A stretch of 64,000 bases of DNA. It comes from Seiridium cupressi (Eukaryota > Ascomycota > Sordariomycetes > Amphisphaeriales > Sporocadaceae). The notes under the pieces were generated by a model, which saw nothing but the letters and a program-made list of their open reading frames with translations, did no database searches and was not told the origin of the DNA. A program made the translations under genes and the position numbers. The first letter of the stretch is position 1. Each line of letters opens with the position of its first letter. This document shows, in pieces, positions 11,879 to 22,563 of this stretch. The DNA lies in NCBI GenBank assembly GCA_036674765.1, contig JARVKI010000028.1:310001-374000 (forward strand), read 5' to 3'.

Positions 11879-13888
11879 ATGAGCGATCAACGAGGAAGGA
11901 AGCCGACCCCATCCGTCGTCACCGAGACCCAGCAACCCGAAGCCAGCGGCTCCGAATCTCGAGCCGACTCGCCACACCCGGACGCCCCGATCGGACAAGT
12001 CGGACACTTGGAGGTCGAGGACGACGAGACGCCTACACCACGCTTCATGCAGGAAGAGGGCGCTTGGAAGAGGTGGAAATGGGTCCCCTATCCTGTACGA
12101 AGACTCGGCATTGCGGTCGCGAAGTGGTCGAAGGGTCCTAAAGAGCCAGAGGACTACAAGATCAAGCCACTTTTTCCCGCAGTGCAAGAGGCGCCTTTGG
12201 TTTTACTCGACAAATATCTGCCAAACCGGAAGCACCGGGCATGGCTGTTCATTGCCTACGCCGCTATCTGGTTATTGACCTTCTGTTTGGTCTTTCGACA
12301 AGGACTCCAAGCTTCTGAGATTGCAAGCTACGGAACACCTAGCGACATTGGATGCGGAACAACATACTGGCTATCAGGCAACCAGTGCGATACGGACGGG
12401 AATGGCTGCAGACCATTCACTGACGGAGGCTTCGCTTTCAAGTGCCCTGCTAATTGCGCAAGCTACCAAGTTCTTAACCCTAGAGCTGTCGGCGATCAGG
12501 AAGTCGTTTACACTCAGCTAATTATCGGTGGCCCATCAAGCTCGGGCAACACTACCAATGCCATCTACCGAGGTGACTCGTTTATTTGTGGCGCTGGGGT
12601 TCATGCTGGCGTTGTTAGCAACAGCAAGGGAGGTTGTGGAGTGGTTAAGCTTGTCGGCCAGCAGTCCAACTTCATCAGCTCAATCCGAAACGGCATCACG
12701 AGCGTGGGCTTCGATTCTTATTTCCCACTCTCGTACACCTTCGAGAATGGAATTGAGTGCGACTCTAAGGATGTGCGGTGGCCCTTGCTTGCTGTGTCGG
12801 TCACCTTCACAGCGGTCCTGTCGCTGGTAACTTCGTCGGCGCCCGTCTTCTTCTTCCCAACTTTCATCGGGATATTCTGGCAGGTGGGCATGGCCTCGGA
12901 TGCTCCTTCACACAGTACCATCGCAGACTTGTTCTCGGATATCCTAGGGAACTTTTTGCCGGCAATGTTCTGTGCTTGGGTATTTTACGATAAGATGGGT
13001 ATTAGGAGAACCCTCAAGAATCTCTCGGCTCCGATTGAAAAAACCGTGCTATGGCTTGGTGGTTGCTGGGTCGGAGCACTGTCAAATTATACTTTTGATT
13101 TTATTCCCATCCAGCGTCTAACAGGACACGACCTCGAGCAGCAGCCCGGCGCAAAGGCAGCTTTGGCAATGATAATAATCGTCCTAGCGGTTGTTGTCGC
13201 CTCGCAGGTTTGGTTCTTTCGACAAGAAGGACGGCTGACGAAGTATCTGAAGTTATACGCTCTGTTTATCCTTGGTATAATCGTTTGTCTTGTCCTGCCA
13301 GACCTCAGCCTTCGCATCCACCATTATATCCTTGCTCTTCTGCTTCTACCTGGCACTAGTATGCAGACCCGGCCAGCGCTGCTTTATCAGGGGATCCTTG
13401 TCGGTCTTTTCATCAATGGCATAGCTCGCTGGGGTTTTGACTCGGTCTTGCAGACCTCGTATGCTCTACAAGGTGATGCCCAACTTGGCTCGCCGCTTCC
13501 GACCATCCTCACGCCTGTCATCAGCTTGGCTGCCAACGCATCTTCGGCCATCAACGCTACGGTTGCGGCTGCAACATCCTCCATCACCTTCAACTGGCAA
13601 TCACCGCCAGCACCACAATTTGACGGTATTAGTATACTCGTCAACGATGTTGAACGCTTTAGAAGCTACTTCACTGATGTTGATGGTGAGGACAGCTTCA
13701 CTTGGGATCGGAATAGTACTCTCGGGTTGAATGAGTATTTTAGATTCGCCTGGATGCAGGGTAGTTCCACCATGGACTACACAAAAGCCGGCATTTGGAG
13801 CCCTGACGGTGAGTGGACTCAGATGGCCGACGGGCCCTCAAAGGTCAAAGCACGCAGCTTGGATGGGGAAATGCGACTCTTGCGATAG
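11879..13888 (+). CDS. LCCL-domain multi-pass membrane protein
   Basis: A single uninterrupted frame of 669 residues. Order: a disordered acidic N-terminus (1-75), a conserved basic segment with PLLLDKYLPNRKHRAW-like character, one membrane helix near residue 125, then an extracytosolic LCCL domain (about 150-285) with its paired cysteines and the YRGDSFICGAGVHAG signature. Around seven further membrane helices follow (about 300-540), and a soluble C-terminus ends the protein. LCCL domains are secreted or lumenal adhesive modules named from Limulus factor C, Coch-5b2 and Lgl1; the fungal membrane versions have no established biochemical role. The family is recognised with confidence, function is not. 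Confidence 0.85.
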   Translation: MSDQRGRKPTPSVVTETQQPEASGSESRADSPHPDAPIGQVGHLEVEDDETPTPRFMQEEGAWKRWKWVPYPVRRLGIAVAKWSKGPKEPEDYKIKPLFPAVQEAPLVLLDKYLPNRKHRAWLFIAYAAIWLLTFCLVFRQGLQASEIASYGTPSDIGCGTTYWLSGNQCDTDGNGCRPFTDGGFAFKCPANCASYQVLNPRAVGDQEVVYTQLIIGGPSSSGNTTNAIYRGDSFICGAGVHAGVVSNSKGGCGVVKLVGQQSNFISSIRNGITSVGFDSYFPLSYTFENGIECDSKDVRWPLLAVSVTFTAVLSLVTSSAPVFFFPTFIGIFWQVGMASDAPSHSTIADLFSDILGNFLPAMFCAWVFYDKMGIRRTLKNLSAPIEKTVLWLGGCWVGALSNYTFDFIPIQRLTGHDLEQQPGAKAALAMIIIVLAVVVASQVWFFRQEGRLTKYLKLYALFILGIIVCLVLPDLSLRIHHYILALLLLPGTSMQTRPALLYQGILVGLFINGIARWGFDSVLQTSYALQGDAQLGSPLPTILTPVISLAANASSAINATVAAATSSITFNWQSPPAPQFDGISILVNDVERFRSYFTDVDGEDSFTWDRNSTLGLNEYFRFAWMQGSSTMDYTKAGIWSPDGEWTQMADGPSKVKARSLDGEMRLLR

Positions 13889-14089
13889 AGTAGAATAGGA
13901 TATGTACAAGATGTAGAACAATGAAATGGTTTACCTGAGTCAATATTTTCACATGTCGTACACACGCATATATACTGTGACACTGTGTGAAGCCGTTTAA
14001 GCTCGTCTTTTGCATGTCTGTCACATCGTGTACAGCAATGTTCATGAGTACCAGTCTCGTCGTTATTTTCGCTCTCAAAGCCTGCTGCT

Positions 14090-14758
14090 TCAAGCAGCAC
14101 ATTGTACCATTCTGATCGTAGCAACACTCTGCCTCTTCCTCGATCGTAAACCTAGAGTCTTCACCCCAACAAATCCACCCATGACCGCCTTCAAACTATA
14201 GAAAGTTTCCATGACTCTACTCTCCCCGATCAGCGGCCTGTGCGCCACACTTTTGACCAGCAAAGGAGGCTCCGGATCCCACAGTTCCGTTTCGTAGCCC
14301 AGTACCGACAGGTCGGGATCATTCAGCCTAGTGTTCAGCGCATTCCACAATCCACCTAGCCTCTTGGCTCGGAAATCATCCACCACATCTTCAAGATCCT
14401 CGAGGCGGTCGCCGGCCAGATATTGAAACCCCCGATCTTCGGCGCCCACGCATTCGACCCGACAGGCGGCCAGATAAGCATCGCGCGATTCACGGATGCG
14501 GCCCAAGCCTTGGAAGCAGTCGCCCTTGTACAGGAAGAGAGTGGCTAGTCGTGTGGCGGATTCGGGGCCTAGTTCATGTATGTCGGCCGCAAAGGCAAAG
14601 GCGTCGCGTACCAAGCGCAGAGCTTCCGACCAGTCATACACCGACAGTGGTGAGGGCCCCGAGATGATGGTCTGGATGCTGGCGATCAGGTCGAGGAGGT
14701 CGGTCTGGAAGGACGTTTGTTCCTCGGGTGTAAGAGTGAAGGAGGGAAATGGGCTCAT
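14090..14758 (-). CDS. Conserved hypothetical protein, alpha-helical (TPR-like)
   Basis: About 222 residues from the ATG at 14758. The frame stays open upstream to about 15013, but that part is dominated by Phe/Tyr/Ile-rich low-quality sequence and looks like untranslated leader. The protein is helical, with a stretch (around residues 40-110: DAFAFAADIHELGP, LATLFLYKGDCFQGLGR, SRDAYLAACRVE) that has the Ala/Leu/Tyr spacing of TPR-type helical repeats. No catalytic motif was found. It converges on the LCCL gene, the two stop codons being about 200 bases apart. The last twenty residues are basic and may be a wrongly unspliced tail. Function unknown. Confidence 0.6.
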   Translation of the reverse strand: MSPFPSFTLTPEEQTSFQTDLLDLIASIQTIISGPSPLSVYDWSEALRLVRDAFAFAADIHELGPESATRLATLFLYKGDCFQGLGRIRESRDAYLAACRVECVGAEDRGFQYLAGDRLEDLEDVVDDFRAKRLGGLWNALNTRLNDPDLSVLGYETELWDPEPPLLVKSVAHRPLIGESRVMETFYSLKAVMGGFVGVKTLGLRSRKRQSVATIRMVQCAA

Positions 14759-15267
14759 TCCGGCAGCGTAGGACTGAAGTGCTTGATACGGTTTGTCGGA
14801 TGATTCGGTGATTGTAACTTTGGGCTGGAATAGAATTGAATGAATGAGAAACTGCTGGAAGAATGAAATAACACAATATAGATAAGTAAACGAATGATAC
14901 AACAGAAGAATTAATCGTGAGATCCGGCCCAGAGGTCCCTCAAGCACCTTTTGTAATTTGCTCTGTCTTTGTCCCGGACTCAGCAATTTGCCTCCTGCTT
15001 TTGTTTGAGTCAACTGAAAGCCAGCCTACGAACGGCAATGCGAGCAAGTAACGTAGTATAATGTTGAGACGCTCAACGGCACAATGAATTGACTGTCTAA
15101 ATATCTTCAAACTTGCTAACAATGATAATGGGATATCACCCGAAAGATGGCTGGACATGCGAGTTCTCTGCAACGGATTATATCATTCCATACAGTAAAT
15201 TAAACTGCCCTGGCAGTTACGAAAAAATGAGAGTGTACCTCATTGGTAGACGGCTTCCTCGTAGATA

Positions 15268-16439
15268 TTACCAGCTACCGTCTTCAAGGAACGCCTTCAA
15301 CTTATCGTCAAGCCATTTGACGTCCTCCTTGCTGTCGCCAGGACCCCCAGCCCTATACTTCAGTCAGAGCAAAGAAGTTACGTGTGATCAAGCGGTTCAA
15401 ACTCACCAGTGTCCCCATATGGATGGTACCACGACGCACTTGCCCACGCCGGGCGACATGTTTTTGACCTCAATCTCCGAATCTTCTGGCGGGAAGTAGA
15501 GATCCGTCTGACCAGGCAATACCAATGTCTTGGCCTTGATGCCCTTCATAGAGCGCTCAAAGTCTATGGTTCATCAGCTCCGTCGACACCTGGGCTTGCA
15601 TGTGGGTGCCGAATAGATTCACCTTTGTTATATGGCTCTTGATCCGAGCAGTCTCCGGCCTGCCACGTATGTAACATGGCCAGCATATTTTCGGGGTCTT
15701 TACTCAAAGCCCACGACTCCCAGAAACTCACCATGAAGTCCTCGAGGTCCTTGAACCCCAAATGTGTGGAGTAAAGCTTCTCTCTGTAGAATGCTTGACT
15801 GAACCCCCATCCCGCATACACGCGTCCGAGAGCCTTCAGCCCATTCTCCCGCTGCTCATCACTCCATCCATGGTATTGTGAAGCAGGCGTGCTCTCGCCT
15901 TTGACAATGCCGCCAGAGGCTGTTCCCTTGGCAGCCAGGAGAGCCGCTTTGACACCTTCAAGGAAGACCTGGTTATGCAGACTCGTCCGCGCCGCGCCCA
16001 GGAACGGCACGGCCAGATCCATGAAATCCGGGTACTGCGTGACCCACTGGTAAGTCTGGCCGGCACCCATACTCCAGCCAAGAACGCACTTGGCGTGCTT
16101 GACGCCCAGTCCCTCTGTCACGAGCCGGTATTGTGCCTTGACGTTGTCGTAGAAGGTGACATCCGGCCAAGGTCTGAGGTCGGGCGTGTTGGAAGGACTG
16201 CTCGATTCTCCGTTTCCGAGAAGCGCAGGAATGATGATGTAATACTTCTTGTTGCTCAAAGCCATCGAGTCCCCGATCAACCATTCATTTGCTGAAATGC
16301 CTCCGCTGTACCACGTTGGGTAGATTATGGCTGGGTTAGAACTGTCGCCAAAGGTTTTATATGCTATGAAGGCATTTGGAATCTCGCCTCCGGCTTGGAG
16401 CTTGAGATCGCCGAGGCTGAATATTTTGATATCGGCCAT
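15268..16439 (-). CDS. Alpha/beta hydrolase, homoserine-acetyltransferase-like family
   Basis: Three exons: 16439-15623, 15563-15407 and 15352-15268, about 352 residues. The fold is the MetX-like branch of alpha/beta hydrolases. Visible landmarks are the TWYSGG oxyanion region near residue 42, the nucleophile elbow GWSMGA around residue 118, the acid in LPGQTDLYFP, and the catalytic His in the GHWAGGPG motif that spans the last splice junction. Both introns have GTGAGT/GTGAAT donors and TATAG/CATAG acceptors. Many fungal members of this group are annotated as homoserine O-acetyltransferase but act on unknown esters or acyl groups; no methionine-pathway gene lies nearby, so I leave the substrate open. 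Confidence 0.87.
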
Positions 16440-17515
16440 GGTGATTCAGTAACTTACTTTAATGACTCTGTAACTGGGTTCTATCAGACGGGGTTATTCG
16501 CGGCTTTTAGTCTATTTAGCAAGTGGTCACGGGAGAAGGGCGAGCCGCGGCTAATATGTTTTCTGTTTCTGCACGCGAAATGCCGACGAAGCTACAACAG
16601 GAATGGTTATCCGCAACTGGTTGATTTGAAATATGCTCTTATCACAATCCTAGTTACGTAAATGCCACCTTCCCAGCGGTATCAGATAGTATGTACGCGA
16701 CAACGTCCCTAGGTATCAATGGTGTTTGTTACCCCGCAGCTTAGCAACGACGGTGTTGAACGGGCGATCATGTGCCCGGCTCATCTTCAGGTACATTTGA
16801 AGGTCCTATGGATACGCTAACTCCAGGTATTCATGGTACGTCTGTCAAGCATGTTCGAGATCGATGACAAGGATGTATATATGTACTCCTCAGACAAGGC
16901 GTTGCTGTTCGAGCCAGTCGTAGCTCCAATAGGCCGGGTGATTCTAGATATGTAAGGTTTCAAATTTCAAAGAGGGGGGACACCGGAAACGGCCTCTGGA
17001 ACGATCTTGCTTGCCAACTTCTCCGTGCGGTTCGCATACTTGGAGGCTCGAATGCTCCTCGGTTGCAACGTCAATGTAAGTAAACCATCGTCGTCAGTGG
17101 GACAAATTCCCAAGTATGGAGGCATTCTCCCTCTGCAATCAAGATACACCACCAGACACGGCTGCTCTAGTGCTGAATGCTAGCGCCCAGTCCCTGGCGC
17201 CGAGTTTCATCTGTTCGGACGACCCCGAAGACGGCCCTACCCTGGCACCCCGGTGGAGGCTAATGTATGGTGTAATGTAAATGCTGTTGTGGGGGAACAG
17301 GGGATGAGGCACGCTAGAGGGGGAAAAAATGTGAGCATAAAATCATCGATTACGAGTTTTGCCCTCTTCATTGAAAACATCCACTCTTTGCTTTCAGGAA
17401 GCTCTTCGCAAAGGAGCTAGCAACACTCAAGTCCGAGCACAATCCGCAGCATCGCCGAGTCTCAGTAAAATCTCAAAGAGAAAAGACTTCAAGTTGTTGG
17501 TTCAGGGCGTCTTTT
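16440..17515. other. Intergenic region, no supported gene
   Basis: About 1.1 kb between divergent genes. Short frames such as 16395-16661 (+) and 16967-17152 (-) lack recognisable protein sequence. The final 250 bases before the MFS start contain an A/T-rich stretch and pyrimidine tracts consistent with a promoter. Confidence 0.45.
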
Positions 17516-18963
17516 ATGAGCCCTGAACTACACCATGCAGATGACAGCTGCCAGGTAAATCAAACTGTCCAGCCCTTTGGGCTGTTGACTACAAATGAAA
17601 AGGCACATCGCGATGATCGTGATGTTGCCCCTGACGGGAATGCATCGTCGAATGTAATCCGTCGCAGCCCTGATGTTAAGCACGAGGACTCCTTTCCTGA
17701 GGGAGGAATAAGAGCTTGGCTGGTGGTTTTTGGCTCTTTCTGCACCATGTTGTCTGTCTACGGCTTGATCAACAGTTCTGCAGTCTTCGAATCCTACTTC
17801 GCAACCAATCAGCTCGCTGACTATGACTCTTCGACCATCGGCTGGATCTTCAGCATTTACTTGTTCGTTGTGTTCTTCGCTGGCATTCAAGTTGGCCCAA
17901 TCTTCGATCGCCATGGGCCAAGACTGCTTGTCGCTGTCGGCAGCGTTCTGGTTGTTGCAAGCCAAATGCTTCTCGGCCTGTGCACCGGTAAGAACATCCT
18001 CCTCGAGTCCATCAGGCATGATTGAGCTGCTGACCATCTGTCGTAGAGTATTATCAGATCCTGCTGACATACTCGGTGCTTGGTGGACTCGGCGGTGCCC
18101 TACTTAACGTACCCGCGTATGGAATCATTGCGCATTACTTTAAGCAGCGCCGGGGCCTGGCCACGGGCATTGCCTCGACCGCGGGATCTATAGGAGGCAT
18201 CGTGTTCCCCCTCCTGATGCAGGGTCTCCTACCCAGACTTGGCTTTGCTTGGACCACGCGGATCATCGGGTTCATCCTCCTGGGACTTGCCATCCCGGCC
18301 AATCTCCTTCTCCGTACTCGCTTGCCCCCAAGCGACAAAGTCATATCAGTCATGCCCGACTGGTCATTGTTCCACGATCTGAAGTTTTCACTCACGTGCG
18401 CTGGCGTCTGGTTCCTGGAGTGGGGTCTCTTTGTTCCGTTGACTTTTGTCGTCTCCTACGCTGCCGACCATGGTCAGGACGCGACTGCAGCCTACATCCT
18501 GCTAGTATATCTCAATGTCGGGTCCTTTTTCGGTCGTTGCCTGCCTGGCTTAGTCGCTGACAGAATCGGGCGTTTCAACGTCATCATCATGACTATTTCC
18601 CTCTGCGTTGTCACCATACTGGCGTTCTGGCTTCCGGCCGGATCGTCCCACGCGCTTCTTATCGTCTTCGTCTTCACCTTCGGCTTTGCCAGTGGAAGCA
18701 ACCTAGGGCTGTATCCAGTGTGCCTAGGGCAGCTCTGTGACAGTAGAGACTATGGCCGTTTCTACTCCACGTCGCTGATGGTCGGAAGTTTTGGAACTCT
18801 GACTAGTCTTCCCATTGGCGGCGCTCTGCGTGACGTTGGAGATTTCCAGCAGGGTTGGCTGGCGCTCATCCTTTTCTCCGCCCTATCCTACGCTATTGCC
18901 ATGAGTTGCTTCCTTGGTGTAAGAGTCCTGGCTGTAAGCTGGCATGTCAAGAAGGTCTTTTAG
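17516..18963 (+). CDS. MFS transporter, monocarboxylate-porter type
   Basis: Two exons, 17516-17987 and 18047-18963, about 462 residues. After a 65-residue polar N-terminus comes the sequence FPEGGIRAWLVVFGSF, the typical entry into helix 1 of fungal monocarboxylate-porter-like MFS proteins, then YGLINSSAVFESYF, and twelve predicted membrane helices. The helix 2-3 loop has the MFS-type GPIFDRHGPR motif, and a second copy (GLVADRIGRF) lies in the second half. The intron has a GTAAGA donor and a CGTAG acceptor. Members carry short carboxylates, riboflavin or unknown solutes; the substrate cannot be read from the sequence. Confidence 0.88.
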
Positions 18964-19677
18964 GACTTGGCGTTCTAAAGCGCGAACGGAGCTGGTCGAA
19001 ATTAGAGGTCCCATGAAGACAGCAGTGGAGAGCAGCTTGGTGAAGGTGCAGAACAGGAGGGGAGTGACATACTCCTCTACGAATAGTGCCTCTTGGCTTC
19101 AGTTATAAGTTTCAAGTAGTCGATCTCTGAATGTTGGCTTGGGAGTACGAGGTGGTTTGGTGCCGTAGAAGCTTCCATCTCATCCCATTCCGATTTGGAT
19201 ATGCAGTATTAATAAAATCTGTGTACTGAGACAGTTCTTATGATTTGTCAACCTTCTATAATCGCATCACTGGTTTTGATTATTTCTACTGGAAAGCAAG
19301 TAGACAGCCATGTCCGGTCAACAAAGAGCGTGGGTTTAAGCCCATCGATCTTATCCCATATTTGTTGTACACTCAAAATCACCCGACGGCAGCGGCAGCA
19401 CGGCGAAAACATGTCCTAATCACACAGACCTACCTCAGCTGACCACAATCCTAGTCATGAGATGGTAAAGCACAATATTTCAGTCAATCACTTCTCAGGC
19501 TTGTTCCCGGCAATACTCCTTGTATCTGATTCACCATCGTTTGAACACGAGATCCCCAGTAGCTCTCTGACCGAAATCTTCCCAAGGTATTTAAATTTCC
19601 CCCAAACTCCCATTTCATCAGCAGCACCATACAATATCCGAGCATATCAATGTCTTGTCTTTCTATTTTACTGCTCT
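18964..19677. other. Intergenic region with core promoter of the following gene
   Basis: About 700 bases without a supported gene. A TATA-like box at 19588-19596 (TATTTAAAT) lies about 80 bases before the next ATG. A frame starting at 19462 runs into that gene but its first 70 residues cross this TATA box and are unlikely to be translated. Confidence 0.5.
19588..19596 (+). promoter_or_regulatory. TATA-like box
   Basis: TATTTAAAT about 80 bases upstream of the ATG at 19678; it supports that start over the upstream in-frame ATG at 19462. Confidence 0.4.
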
Positions 19678-20428
19678 ATGCCTTCGATGGAACACTCCGA
19701 GAGCCCCGCGTGGATCATCGGGGACCCTGCGTTTCCAGAGCTTGCCCCCATTCGAGTCGCGAGTCCTGGGTGCGCCATTCCGCGTCTCATCGACACTGAT
19801 AATTGCGACTTCGTAGCGCAATGTGCTGAGATTGCGGATCTATCAGGAGCCGATGGCATTGTGACTTTCTTATACAAAAACGAGCCAAAAGTGTTGCGCA
19901 AGTTCCTCGATATCGCAGAAGTCAGCGCCTTCCGGTACACCTGGCACCATAAAAACTTCGAGAACACCGGGGGTGTGCTTCCCTTCATCATCAGCCGAAA
20001 GAAAAACATAGTCAAGGTACGATAGTTACAATTTATGCCGAACAAGACTGATGCCGTCAAAGGCAAGTTACAAATGGGGATACGACAACAATGCAATGAT
20101 AGATCTGTGGGATCTCGCAGTCTCCTATGAGATATTACCGAACGGAGAATGGAAACTTCAAGGACTTTCACTTGACGGTCTCAACCGCCCCCGGCCACAT
20201 GAGCAGGGAAGGAAGCCGAATGAAAACGGCGACTTTGGTTTTGAAATCATGAAAACTGCAATTTCTAGTCGGCTCTGGCAGTGCCTTGGTCAAGGTGACC
20301 GACACCGGATCGAGGTCCTTTATGAAGAAGAGCAAGGTAGGGATCAAGCTGGACGGTATTCCTGTGTGGCAATTATTCGTTCTACCTCAGAGTGGTCGGT
20401 ACGGTATAATTCCTTAGATGCCCAGTAG
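19678..20428 (+). CDS. Hypothetical protein
   Basis: Two exons, 19678-20016 and 20063-20428, joined in phase 0 with a GTACGA donor and CAAAG acceptor, giving 234 residues. I do not recognise the family. The protein is mixed alpha/beta in character, with Trp- and Cys-containing segments (DNCDFVAQCAEIADLS; KWGYDNNAMIDLWDLAVSYE) and no signal peptide or membrane helix. It may be a small lineage-specific gene; the consistent frame across the intron is the main support. Confidence 0.55.
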
Positions 20429-21089
20429 ACAGCTTCGGAACGACTTTATTCTTTTCCACTATCGATTGATTTATTGGTGAGTGATTTATTGCTTGTGGCC
20501 TTGGAGTGGCTAAAATCTAACCTATCGATGATGATTTGAGATAGAATTTCAGGGAATAGAGAGAGGGTGAGAGAGCGAGAGAGGAGGATGGCCCTCATGT
20601 CCACAGGTTTCTATGCCTTGAACCAGTCTTGCTGATCAGCCCTTCACTATTAAGTGAACATGCACCCATTAGTCTAGTCTACGGTATATTGACGACGTAG
20701 TCACACTAGCATGAATTGTTTCTGTTTCGGTCGAGCGGGAAAGCTTTCGCGCGTGCCTCACTGGTGCACACTATCTTTTGGTTCTGATTATCCCAGCTTC
20801 TTCAGCACTGGAAGTTCTAGCCTTGTGCAGTACTAAGTTGAAGCTCGACGAATCGTGTAAACGCTACTTCTCCAGGTAACGCTGCAGCGGCCGCACCTGC
20901 AATCCATACCCCGCAGTCATCATTTACGAGCGCTCAAGGTCCCTTGCGATGGCGGCAAGAGTACGAGAATGAATACGTCACCATCTGGCAATATAGCCAC
21001 GCCATCGAGAATAATTTAAATTTAGCAACAACTCCGATCAGGCGAACCTGTCCTCAGTGATCCCAAACAAGACCACGAGTGATACAAAT
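20429..21089. other. Intergenic region with a purine-rich tract
   Basis: About 660 bases. A GAGA-rich purine tract lies at about 20555-20588. ATAATTTAAATTTA at about 21010 is a plausible TATA region for the next gene. No gene seen. Confidence 0.45.
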
Positions 21090-21668
21090 ATGTCCTCCAT
21101 CAACCAGACTGAGCGCTCGAGCACAGATAAGCCGTGGCTCCCCTTAGGCAAGGATGGCTTCTCGAACAGTAGAACGGCATCAGCAACGTGTTATTGCGGT
21201 ACCGTTCAGCTTGAGTTTGTGAGTAATACGCCCAGTCTTTTCTGAAGCTTGATCGCTGATGCCAGTGAGAAGCCAGTGGAAGGCGACGGCATGGTAGACT
21301 CTTTCATCTGCAATTGTACCGACTGCCGCAAGATCACGGCATCGGTCTTCGCCTCCAATCTGATTATCAAGGACGACTCCATTAAGCATCTTCGAGGCCA
21401 GGAAAAGCTCACCAAGTTTAGTCAGGATAACACAATCGCTACGGGAAACACAATGAGCAACTACTTCTGCTCAGTCTGTGGGACTTTGATGTACCGTGTT
21501 AGTAGCGGATTCCCAGGCAAAAGCGTCTTGAGACTCGGGACTGTGGATGACTTCAATTTGCAGGAGACCAAATTGAAGCCAAGGGTTGAACAGTTCTGTA
21601 AGGACAGAGTTGCTTGGTTCAAGGGTGGTGAAGGCGTCAGGCAAGAGGACGGCAACTTTTACTGCTAA
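21090..21668 (+). CDS. GFA/CENP-V domain zinc protein
   Basis: Small enzyme-like protein of the glutathione-dependent formaldehyde-activating (GFA)/CENP-V fold, 174 residues. Exons 21090-21218 and 21273-21668; the acceptor at GAGAAG is the one that keeps the family's F-P-V-E-G-D-G junction. Zinc ligands are seen in order: CYCG (residues about 36-39), CNCTDC (about 61-66) and CSVCG (about 108-112). The C-terminal LRLGTVDD and KPRVEQF segments are family signatures. The true reaction of most fungal members is unknown; some relatives act on glutathione adducts. An upstream GTG is not used as start because ATG 21090 begins the polar leader cleanly. Confidence 0.85.
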
Positions 21669-21984
21669 TCTCAAGGGTGAGCACATAAGCACTGTAAAAG
21701 GGCCCTCCAACGACTTATGTTAGAACCATATCGAGATAATTCAGCCGAATGTCGCCTCTTCCCAATGAGCAACATGATTCTTCCAGAGATTATATGACGA
21801 GCGTACGGTATTGATTAATGGCACAATGCTAGATATATTTGTGTATGATATTAAAATATAGGCCTATATAGCATGGAATGCAGTAGAGTAGATGAAGGTG
21901 CGCTTCACGAAGAGCTTGAGGTTCAACGGATATGCGATAGTAGTGATGCTTTGTTTAGGCCGAGTCGTATGGGAAAGGCATAGC

Positions 21985-22049
21985 TGTCACGTGGTGTATT
22001 CGTGCTACAACTGTTCTTTATCCCTTATCCTACCATACACCACGTGACA
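21985..22049. repeat. Perfect 15-base inverted repeat around a 35-base loop
   Basis: The arms are TGTCACGTGGTGTAT (21985-21999) and its exact reverse complement (22035-22049). Imperfect similarity continues outside both arms (GGGAAAG / CTTTCCC words with insertions). Each arm contains a CACGTG palindrome. It could be a small hairpin element, a bHLH target pair, or part of an LTR end. Confidence 0.75.
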
Positions 22050-22246
22050 ATAGCTGATATTATTCGCTTTCCCTATACGCTAGTCAATTAGTCTTTATCT
22101 CTGTCCTTTGACTAGTTTCCACCGCATATTATGATATTAATAGCATAATACTTGGATTATAGCCGAAGTCGTCGAGTGGACTAAAAAACCGCTGCTAAGC
22201 ATTTTAGAGGTTCTTTGTGTCAGACACAAACTTGGCGCCGAAACCG
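21985..22246 (+). mobile_element. Possible LTR-retroelement remnant (LTR plus primer-binding site)
   Basis: The stretch starts TGTCAC and, about 240 bases later, ends ...CAGACACA followed within a few bases by TTGGCGCCGAAACCG (22232-22246), a word resembling LTR-retrotransposon primer-binding sites. No gag/pol-like frame follows, and a second LTR was not found, so at best this is a scar. Weak call. Confidence 0.25.
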
Positions 22247-22563
22247 CATACATCTTAAGCGTAATTGAATGGCTTATGCGTGTGTCAAAGAAAGTTCAAA
22301 TATACTGAACAAGGGAGTTCCGGGTCGTCGATTAGTCGAGATTGGCTACAACATGGCCATAAGAGGGATTCAAGTCGCCATACCGACGGAGGGGCGGTCT
22401 TGGTCGTCGGGAATTTGAAGACCAGTGTTCAAGGATTTGATACGTCAGGATCTAGACCGATTATTTGTTCCGAGGAAGCCGTGCACTTTTCCAAGTCGTT
22501 GATACGACTTGCGGCCAATCTGGGATCATATTGCAAGAAAATAGAGCTATACCAACGGCAAAT

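Larger units (their letters stand above)
21669..22563. other. Gene-poor AT-rich segment with inverted repeat and possible retroelement scar
   Basis: About 900 bases of AT-rich DNA. It holds the CACGTG-containing inverted repeat (21985-22049), a second small palindrome (CTAGTCAA ... TTGACTAG, about 22080-22117), and a primer-binding-site-like word at 22232-22246. No gene is supported. Confidence 0.45.

Noticed and set aside
14759..15013. N-terminal extension of the helical hypothetical protein
   Set aside because: Open but Phe/Tyr/Ile-rich and leader-like; the downstream ATG begins the plausible protein.
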